A stretch of 21,067 bases of DNA from Saccoglossus kowalevskii. Lineage: Eukaryota; Hemichordata; Enteropneusta; Harrimaniidae. The DNA is taken from positions 1 through 21,067 of the forward strand of contig NW_003114592.1 of assembly GCF_000003605.2 (NCBI RefSeq). Reading direction: 5' to 3'. The notes beneath the pieces were generated by a model that saw nothing but the letters and a program-made list of their open reading frames with translations, ran no database searches and was not told where the DNA came from. Positions 1 through 7,436 of this stretch are shown here, in pieces (the stretch's first letter is position 1; the number at the start of each line of letters is the position of its first letter). Made by a program: the position numbers and the translations under genes.

Positions 1-43
1 TCCGCTCGGGTCATACTCACCATTATTGACAGACGGGATAAAG
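1..43 (+). promoter_or_regulatory. 3' part of candidate 5' UTR exon for copy 1
   Basis: The window opens inside the same conserved stretch, ending in GGGATAAAG|GTGAGA at 43, a good donor. The TATA box would lie off the left edge. Splicing to 2682 would give an intron of 2.6 kb. Confidence 0.33.
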
Positions 44-414
44 GTGAGATGTGTGCCTGCAGTTTATGTGATTTAGTATATATAACCTATGTGAAAGTAA
101 ACATAGTGTCATCCAAACCACAATGTGGCAACCGATTTATCTATTCATACGTGTTCTACAGACCTCAATCACAAATTTAAATCCATACTTATAATCGAAC
201 AAAAAGTCGTTCTTTCTAGGAAAGTAAATAACCCACCACACTATGTTCAAGCAGCAAACCCGAGCAGCAGGCGAGTGCATATATGGAGTGAATTCTGCCA
301 TATCGAGTGGTATACCCGCCTTAGGCGAGGGTGTTATCGCTATTATATTATACTAGTATATTGGCATGTAAAACAAGAGTTCATTTGCATCTAATTTAGG
401 TAAATGTTTACCAC

Positions 415-1047
415 CCAAATCCAATACTGAGGTTTCAAGTCACTCATTGAAATTCAGAAAATCAAAGATTATCAAAACATGAAAATTATAAGTTATTTGA
501 ACAAGGCTATATTTGTAGAACAAAAACGCAAAAGCATTCCAAGTTAGCTGTTGTAGTTTTTTTGGGACGAGTGAACGAGAAGGCTATGCAAAATAGTGAT
601 AAATGCTCTAAAAATGTACGTTACCACAGAAATGTTGAAATAAAGGATGAAATTACCATTTGCTCATCCCACAACCTAGAACTGAAATCATATGGAAAGT
701 GTACCCACACATTGTGCAGAAAGAAATACCAAACAACTAATGCGTTATTTAATGTTTCTTGCAGCAGACGAGTTTTCTAAACAACTAATCTGTTACTAAA
801 TCATTATGCCACACTCTGTGGAGCCAGATGTTACTTTTAATTGTACATTTGAAATGGCATGTACGCCTGGCTAATGTGAGAAACAACTATCAACCAAAAC
901 AATATAGCAGTACATTAATGGCATTAATTGCGACACTCCTTCTCCAATTCCAATATTCACTGCTCTTGTGATATTATTTGGCAGATAAAATTACAGTGAA
1001 TGCAACGAAATCAATTTGACAGGCAGTTGGGACTCAATCCAGTGTTA
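415..1047. other. Unit-specific noncoding stretch
   Basis: Found only in the first partial unit, where the others have about 390 bp of different sequence. Short open frames exist (for example 562-780, which starts at a non-ATG codon) but resemble nothing I know. No RNA gene or clear repeat seen. Confidence 0.4.
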
Positions 1048-1363
1048 GTCCATGATAAACTGTTGTTGGGCTACAGAACATTGTTTAAAGTAAACACACC
1101 ACGGCTAAAAATGGTGTTAACAACTTCAATAGAAGCGAGTACGTGACTGATGCAATCTGATAAAAATCTGATGTAGTATACGGGCTTTAAATGTTCTAGC
1201 TATAAACTTATTTTAATTTTATTTTTTCTTACTTCATGAATGCCTTTATTTTATTTTGATTTTGTGATTTTTTTGTATTCCACTCTACATACATCTGAGC
1301 CCATCGACGATTTTAGTAAACGCATCGCAGACCTCCTTCTATAGCGCACCTTATGTCGTCACC

Positions 1364-1380
1364 AGGTCACAAACAGGTCA
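1364..1380 (+). promoter_or_regulatory. DR5 nuclear-receptor-type direct repeat
   Basis: Two perfect AGGTCA half-sites are separated by five bases (CAAAC), and the second is again followed by CAAAC. This is the classical DR5 arrangement bound by retinoic-acid-receptor/RXR heterodimers. It sits 19 bp upstream of the candidate exon's ATG. Binding is inferred from the motif only. Confidence 0.4.
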
Positions 1381-1398
1381 CAAACACACTGAAATATA

Positions 1399-1455
1399 AT
1401 GGTGGATTATACCGACGTTAGCGACGAAAACGATCGGGAAAAACACGGCTCTACA
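1399..1455 (+). CDS. Candidate short coding first exon
   Basis: An ATG with G at +4 opens 19 codons rich in Asp, Glu and other charged residues and ends directly at ACA|GTAAGT, a near-consensus splice donor. Base composition here is richer in CG than the surroundings. I recognise no family. Joined to the main acceptor at 2681 it would hit a stop after four codons. Joined to the TAG at 2694-2696 used as an acceptor it would read in frame into copy 1. It lies inside the TIR-bounded insertion, so it may be captured or transposon coding sequence. It is short enough to be chance, apart from the donor. Confidence 0.3.
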
Positions 1456-2664
1456 GTAAGTTTATCATTGCCAAATGCAACGAAAGTCATGTTTATGTTT
1501 ATATTTTGACTTGAATGGTTCCAGTTTAGCTCGTTATTTTGCGTAGTTATTTAGGGAGTGACGATTTTTTTCCACCTGTTCGACCGAACACCGGTATTTT
1601 TTTCCCGTCGCTTGCCCTCGAGACAGGTGAGACAGATAGGACCAAAATTGTCTACGGCATTGAACCGAAGCTGTAAATATTCGTCACAATTTATCAACAT
1701 TTTGTACATTATACAATAACTCTTTATTAAGGTAATTGAGCTGACTGGAATAAAATATTTTGCAATTGATGATCAGGAAATATTTTTTGCTCCAATATTC
1801 TGCGTGGATGCCATGGGCCGGTGACCGTTATACATGTTAAAACCCGTGTGCATTGTTTATTATAGCTGTTTACAGTGTTCTAATCATTACGATTTACTTA
1901 TGTTTTTGCTTCCATTCTATATAATTATGCTCAGTGTTTGGTTAAAGCGATGACTGCATAAACGAACCCTGGCTGGCGAAGATGCATCAGGAAGTGTACA
2001 CATTTGTTGGAAGTGAAAAACATATTCAATGTGATGACACAAATTGTAAAATGCTGTGAAATTACTTTTTTAAATTAAAAAAAATATACAAGTAATTTTC
2101 TATTAATAGTTAATTCAAGTGGGCAAAATATAATGTACGGACAGTGGTGGATATAGCAAAACGTATTGGGGGGGGGTCCAAGCTTCGCTTAAAATATACG
2201 GAGCGTGAATCGCAGTACAAGGTATCAAGGTATCGCTACACTGAAAAGTAAGAACCGACAGCCCGTATAAAAGGGAGGCTGTGATTGGCTGTTACTTATG
2301 CGAGATTAGAAGGTATTGGGTCAGATCCTTGTTGGCTTTTGCAATTACCAAAACTTCAAAAAATAAATACTAGAATAAAATAAAATAAATATACAAAAAC
2401 AAGCCAAAACTAGGATCTTATTTTCATCAGATTAGTGACTGATGATACCGCGCATGTAAGTGATCAATGTTATGATCAATGAATAGTTCACATACTCATG
2501 TATAAGACTAGGAGGCAAAACATACTCGTAGTTCAGTCATTCTGGTTCAGTCTAGCTATCAGTTAACTGCCCAGAATTCTATATCACATGCTCTCTAAAA
2601 TGGTATATTAAGTTACATTGTTTTTATTGGGAGAAATGCCAGCAATGGGATTATAATTTATGGT

Positions 2665-2682
2665 TCTCATTTCCATTACAGA
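2665..2682 (+). other. Splice acceptor before copy 1 coding exon
   Basis: The tract TTCTCATTTCCATTACAG ends at 2681: a pyrimidine-rich run closing in CAG, 45 bp before the ATG. The same tract precedes copies 2 and 3. It implies at least one upstream exon, probably 5' UTR, since the frame has a stop at 2694. Confidence 0.65.
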
Positions 2683-2726
2683 CTTCCAGTTGCTAGTCGA
2701 CGACGTTTATTGTGCATAGAGTGACA

Positions 2727-3548
2727 ATGGCAGCTCGTTTTTGCGATATAGCGACAGCACTGCGAGTGGCGTTATGGGCACGTGGCAGGTCGAGATCAAC
2801 TGCATTTGAATTAGCAATTGCAGGAGAATCTTCAATTACAGTTTTTCATGAACAATTTGCTATGGCATATTGTGAAGGGGAAGAAAGAATATGTCCTGAG
2901 GATTACAGTAAGGGTCCTCCAGTTCCTGGATACACATACCAAGAAGTGAAAGATAGATTAGAGAAAACGTCCTGTCCAGAAAAGAGTGCAATCTTCATTA
3001 AAGATAACACAGGGTGTCTTGGAGGAAGAAAAAACTATAAATACCTACCTACCGGGTATATTCACGTATTCCTTATTCGTGATCCAAAGGCATCCATCAT
3101 GTCCTCGTACAAGTGTGCTCTAGCGGAATGCAGCCGTGTGGGATATGGTGTCCGAGATGTAGTAAAATGTGTCATTGAGGTTCATCGTTTTGTAGAAAAT
3201 TACAGATTTTATAAGTACGTCACAAATGAATTAAATCTACCAGCAATAATCGTAGAATCGGATGATTTGATAAGAAATCCAAGAAAAACGTTACAAAAAT
3301 ATTGCTTAGCCACGGGTCTTTCATTCAGTGAGAACTTCTTAAATTGGAAACCAGGAAACATACACCATTTTCCTGATCGTATGAAAAATCCACAGTTTGT
3401 AGAAATGTATTTCAAAACCGCGATTGAAAGCAGTTGCTTTCAGCTTCTAGCCCAATCTCACATAAACGTAGAGTTACCAGAAGAAGTAAAAGAGTACATT
3501 GACCATGTCATGCCTCTGTATATGGAAATGGCAGAGAACAAATTGTAA
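2727..3548 (+). CDS. Sulfotransferase-like P-loop protein, copy 1 (273 aa)
   Basis: Seen: an uninterrupted frame with a tryptophan-containing N-terminal strand followed by a P-loop-like GRSRSTAFE segment (residues 20-28). This corresponds to the 5'-phosphosulfate-binding loop of sulfotransferases. A second motif, LIRDPKASIMSS (about 116-127), has the Arg118-Ser126 spacing of the 3'-phosphate-binding motif for PAPS. A further ESDDLIRNPRKTL segment (177-189) matches the usual acidic-Leu-x-x-Pro helix of the fold. There is no signal peptide or membrane span, so a cytosolic protein is likely. Family knowledge: such proteins transfer sulfate from PAPS, and invertebrate relatives are often labelled generically or as aminotransferase-like. 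The substrate is unknown. The ATG is chosen because an in-frame TAG lies upstream at 2694 and all three copies share this start. Odd: this copy has three cysteines (49, 56, 97) that the other two lack, and Arg19 where they have His. I am confident it is a real gene; the catalytic assignment is an inference. Confidence 0.86.
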   Translation: MAARFCDIATALRVALWARGRSRSTAFELAIAGESSITVFHEQFAMAYCEGEERICPEDYSKGPPVPGYTYQEVKDRLEKTSCPEKSAIFIKDNTGCLGGRKNYKYLPTGYIHVFLIRDPKASIMSSYKCALAECSRVGYGVRDVVKCVIEVHRFVENYRFYKYVTNELNLPAIIVESDDLIRNPRKTLQKYCLATGLSFSENFLNWKPGNIHHFPDRMKNPQFVEMYFKTAIESSCFQLLAQSHINVELPEEVKEYIDHVMPLYMEMAENKL

Positions 3549-3610
3549 GTTTCATGGTATTTCGATGTATATCAGTTTGTTTGGTGCTAAGTGTGTTAAC
3601 CAATGTAAAA

Positions 3611-3616
3611 AATAAA
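3611..3616 (+). other. Poly(A) signal, copy 1
   Basis: AATAAA starts 63 bp after the stop codon of copy 1, a normal distance for a short 3' UTR. Cleavage would be expected 10-30 bp further on. Confidence 0.6.
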
Positions 3617-3619
3617 TCA

Positions 3620-4950
3620 ATGATGTCATATGTGCCAAGGGACAACCACCACACTGGCTTTATAAAAATGATGTTACCTTTATTGCATGTTCTTTTTAAT
3701 CTGGCCATGACGTCAGTTTACCATTCACACAACTATACTTTCTCCATTACGATTGTTACCTTTACGACAATCTACATGCTTCTTTTTTTATTGCTGCAAT
3801 CCATGTGATGTATAATCCGATTACAAGTTTGATTTTTGTTCTGTTAAAGTGTATTTCTATTTTTACTTAATATACTTCAGATTTACATTAACATAGAATA
3901 AATCATTCTGTCATTGGTTATTGGCAAGCACATTAAACTCTAGCTCTTAATTCAGCAACATGTTTGAAATAATTTAATTTGTAATTTGTTGCATTTTTTC
4001 GCAAGTTGACAGACAGATTAAACATTTGCGCCTAATTCAGCAACATGTTTGAAATAATTTATTTTGTAACTTATTTTATTTAACATATTTAAACTGTACA
4101 AGTGGGTGTGGAAGAAGTCAGAACACCGGTACATGAGCCGTGCATAACAAATACTGTTATTGTTACCAGAATGTATCTTTTTTTGTGTAATGTTCGTGAG
4201 GTGTAGCCATATTATGATTTGGGTTGCTTTACGAAACTGACTGGGGTTTGTATTTAGTAACGTTGTTGTTTTCTTTTGTTCTAAAATAGTATTCTGAATA
4301 TTTGATTACAATTGATTCGTTGAATTCGATTGTATGCAAGTGTACGTTTATGTATGGGGTAGCAGGACGAAAGTACTATAGTATTTCTGACGAAGTCTGG
4401 CGACAATTACCACTGATATGTTTAATAGAATTATTATCTATTCTGGGCGTATTCGTCAGCTCAGTATTGAAATTATCCAGGAGATATATATTGCGTCCCC
4501 ACCGAGTGAAAACACCATTAACACTTATTTCAATGGGAATTTTCACATAATATTAAACATAATTTGAGTTTGAAAAGGACATAATCTAAAACTATATAAT
4601 CCATGTCTGGCGTGAAAATGCTAAACCCAATTTCATTTCATTAATAAAGATCGAGATCTGCTGTATTCCAAGGAAAGGAACTTTTTTTTGAAGCTCATGT
4701 TGAACAATTATGTGAGGTCGATATACTTCAACAAATATTTTACGATTGCTCATCAAATAGCGACCTAGTTCTACACACAGTTTTAATAAAATCACGTCGC
4801 CACTGGTTCAACCAGATTTTTCATTCGTATTTGATGCTTCATAATTTTACCAGCCTGTCGCTCAGAATATTTTTTTCTAAACAGACACAATGCATATTCG
4901 GGTAAATAGCCAAAATTAGAAAATAAGTTACTCAAATTATTTTACTCAAA
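3620..4950. other. 3' flank of copy 1, no gene seen
   Basis: AT-rich sequence conserved in the other units. It holds an 85-bp period duplication around 3924-4093. A short frame at 4302-4550 is frameshifted in the next unit, so it is probably not a gene. Confidence 0.5.
3924..4093. repeat. 85-bp period tandem duplication after copy 1
   Basis: AATTCAGCAACATGTTTGAA occurs at 3949 and again at 4034, with flanking similarity on both sides. Copies 2 and 3 have it once. Confidence 0.55.
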
Positions 4951-5233
4951 GGGCGGTAGTCATCGCCCACGCATACTCGAGATATATGGGTCTCGTATGA
5001 GCAAAGATGGCGACTTTGAATGTTTTACAGACCAACAATATTACCAAGCTTTAATTAGGTATTTTTTAGGTGATTGGAAGGTATTGAAAGAGTTACTGGC
5101 GGTAATTATTGCAAGTCGTGGCCAGGCCAAACCTCATAATTGTGATTTTCATTAAAAGAGCGCATTGGATTTGGGGGAAATCAATGTTTATCAACACAAA
5201 TGTCGCACATGCGCAGGTCGACGACCACCGTCC
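4951..5233 (+). mobile_element. MITE-like element a, unit I
   Basis: Starts GGGCGGTAGTC and ends GACCACCGTCC, so its ends are imperfect inverted repeats, and it is about 283 bp long. Read in reverse complement it matches the element at 6214-6429 over most of its length, including shared GCGCATGTGCGACATTTGTG and CAATGCGC stretches. No coding capacity; superfamily not assigned. Confidence 0.55.
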
Positions 5234-6213
5234 TTTATTTTATATTCTATATCAAACATAAAGAATTCAGTTCCAATAAAAATCTTATCCAAATATAAAA
5301 CATTTACATAAACTCTAGCACAGATTTGATTAGCAATCATATAAATTTTACTTTACTTAATCAGAAATCCTCTTAATTGCTCATTTTGTTTCACCTTTAA
5401 AATCTGACCAGTAAGCCGTCCACGAAACAAATGAGAATTTCAATTATATAATGATATAATCAAAAATTATTCGACCAAAATTCGATATTGTTTCAAGAAT
5501 GTTATTTTACTGGTGAATTTATATAATTACGATTAAGAAGGTGCTATTATTGTATCAAAGTAATCATTTCATGGACCAGTAAAATTCTCCAATATCCTAT
5601 TATTTTTGGTACTGCAATAATTAAAATCACTATATATTCCCACAAAACAGAAACCGAGTGGTATGGACATATATTACAAAATCAATATTCATCAGTGTAA
5701 GAACAATACATATAAATGATAACAGAGGATAATGTACGCACGAACATTTCTCGTCCATAGTTTGATTAGATGCAAAATTGTCCTATTAAAATTTGATCTT
5801 TTAGATATTTTAAGGTAAATACAATTTGATTGATACACGAGGACCTCAGTGACTCAACTTTGGTCAATGGTACACAACGTACATACTACAATAACAAAAA
5901 CATACAAATTTGCCTGCAAACTGAAAAAAAAAATCTTACAGCTTTACGTTTTCTATTCCAGCGTTTCAGCACATGGTTTCCAAAGATAGAACTCTGCAGT
6001 GGGTTTAAATAGTGAGGGTATTTCAGTACACATGTACACAAGTAATCTTCATCAAATTCCATTGTTCACATTACAATGTAATAAACAAAAAGAATACCTA
6101 TAATTATTTAAATTAAAATGGTGCCTTCAAAAACATAGTTGGGGTGAAAATATGTTTATTCATTTTCATAATATATAAATTGGCTGAAACCCCTAATGCT
6201 GTATACATTTAAC
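5234..6213. other. Spacer between the inverted MITE-like pair, unit I
   Basis: About 980 bp of AT-rich sequence between two facing copies of one repeat family. Homologous to 13428-14472. No gene recognised. Confidence 0.5.
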
Positions 6214-6429
6214 GGGCGGTAGTCGTCGCGCCGCGCATGTGCGACATTTGTGTTGATAGACATTCATTTTCGATTCCAATGCGCTTTTCTAATAAAATCA
6301 CGAGTACGAGTTGTGCCCTGGGCGCCACTTGCACTAATTACGCCGGCCACTTTTTCGATACCTTCCAAAAATCATAAAAAACACCTAATTTATGCATGGT
6401 AATCTCTCTCGCGCGCATGCGCGGCGCCC
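6214..6429 (-). mobile_element. MITE-like element b, unit I
   Basis: Same family as the element at 4951-5233 but in opposite orientation, about 216 bp. Its two ends share an inverted GCGCCGCGCATGYGCG core, flanked on both sides by TTTAA, a possible target duplication. The right end holds CGCGCATGCGCG (6412-6423), a perfect NRF1-type palindrome, 17 bp before a TATA box. Confidence 0.5.
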
Positions 6430-6439
6430 TTTAAGTCAC

Positions 6440-6524
6440 TATAAATATAAAATGGATTGAAATAAATTATTTTCGCTATTGTTTGCGTGTTGATGCACTC
6501 ACCAGACGACAGACGGGAAAAAAG
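6440..6524 (+). promoter_or_regulatory. TATA box and candidate 5' UTR exon for copy 2
   Basis: TATAAATA at 6440-6447 stands about 30 bp before a likely start region near 6470-6480. A segment ending in GGGAAAAAAG|GTAAAA at 6524 could be a noncoding first exon. The downstream acceptor is at 10893, giving an intron of about 4.4 kb that contains the LINE. The donor in this unit is weaker than those in the other two. No transcript evidence is available. Confidence 0.35.
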
Positions 6525-7436
6525 GTAAAATCTGTACTTGCAGTTTATGTGATTTAATATATATAACCTATGTGAAAGTGAACATAGTGTTATCCAAATC
6601 ACGCTATGGCAACCGATTTATCTGTTCATCATACGTGTTGTACTGACCTCAATCACAAATTTACAATCATGGCAAATTGGCATTGAAACCCGGAATTATA
6701 ATCAAACAATAAGTCGCCCTTTCTAGGAAAGTAAATAACCCACCATACTATGTTCAAGCAGTAAACCCGAACCGCAGGCGAGTGCATATATGGAGTGAAT
6801 TCTGCCATATCGAGTGGTATACCCGCCTTCGGCGAAGGTGTTATTGCTATTATATTATACCAGTATATTGGCAATTCGATAAAACCAGTAAAACAAGAGT
6901 TCACTTGCATATAATTAAGGTCAATGTTCACGTGTCTTGAATCTGAATAATTGTAAAAACTGTATGTAGTTGTACATTGAATTTTTCATGATTAAACACT
7001 ATATTTGACACAATGATATAGATGTTTGTTCATTCACCCGCCGCCGTACGGCCCGGAGTGATTGACACCTGTGCCCGTAGACGTGAGAGGCCGGCTGACA
7101 CAGACTACACATCTAAACTAACAATCTGTTTCAGTCAGGGTTCGAATGCACGTTTGTGCATTCTTCGCGTAATGAATTGGGAGCGTTAATCAACAGGGGA
7201 AAAGTCGGATTGTGACAATGTAGCAAGGTGCCTTCAATTTGTCTCCAAATTAAATGATCTACTTCTTGCACTTTATATATATACGCTAAATTACTAACAA
7301 TAAACTCATGGAGTACGTCCATGATAAACTGTTGTTGGGCGGCAAAGCATTGTTTAAAGGAAACACACCACGGCTATAAATGGTATTGACAACTTCAATA
7401 GAAGCGAGTACGTGACTGATGATACCGCGCCTGTAA
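6525..7436. other. Intron-like spacer before LINE, unit I
   Basis: AT-rich apart from a CpG-rich patch around 7036-7095 that is conserved at about 15346-15405. No gene recognised. It would be intronic if the 5' exon candidate at 6524 is used. Confidence 0.4.

Larger units (their letters stand above)
1143..2444. mobile_element. TIR-bounded insertion with 10-bp target duplication
   Basis: GTGACTGATG occurs at 1143-1152 and again at 2435-2444. The later units have it once (7412-7421 and 15699-15708), with the outer flanks joined directly, so they show the empty site. The ends of the intervening 1282 bp are inverted repeats: CAATCTGATAAAAAT at 1153-1167 and ATTTTCATCAGATTA at 2420-2434, matching at 13 of 15 positions. 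A 9-11 bp duplication is typical of Mutator-like transposons, but no transposase is visible, so this would be a non-autonomous element. The alternative, loss from the other units by recombination between the short repeats, is less likely given the inverted termini. It also holds an exon-like segment (1399-1455), a DR5 motif and a G9 run near 2169. Confidence 0.6.
1..2616. repeat. Partial tandem unit (right-hand part), before copy 1
   Basis: Bases 1-414 align with about 6486-6945 and 14816-15255. Bases 1048-1152 align with 7317-7421. Bases 2445-2459 match the short segment just before the LINE in the later units. Bases 415-1047 replace about 390 bp of the other units and hold no recognisable gene. 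The unit lacks the LINE and carries a separate TIR-bounded insertion at 1153-2434. Confidence 0.8.

Noticed and set aside
817-873. Short frame resembling an immunoglobulin-like strand with Cys
   Set aside because: Only about 19 codons, with no splice sites or conserved partner; likely chance.
3209-3415. Minus-strand open frame identical in copies 1 and 2 and similar in copy 3
   Set aside because: Antisense shadow of the conserved sulfotransferase-like coding sequence; its identity reflects the gene-conversion tract.
4302-4550. 82-codon open frame downstream of copy 1 with a hydrophobic middle
   Set aside because: It starts at a non-ATG codon, and the homologous stretch in unit II (12519-12770) is frameshifted and has stops; similarity is explained by the duplication.
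6653-6931. Minus-strand frame at 6653-6931, similar to 14983-15225
   Set aside because: Conserved only by the unit duplication; the unit II version has indels and a shortened middle, and no domain is recognisable.
7138-7150. GGTTCGAATGC resembling a tRNA or SINE B box
   Set aside because: No A box or cloverleaf in the preceding 60 bases, and unit II lacks the motif.
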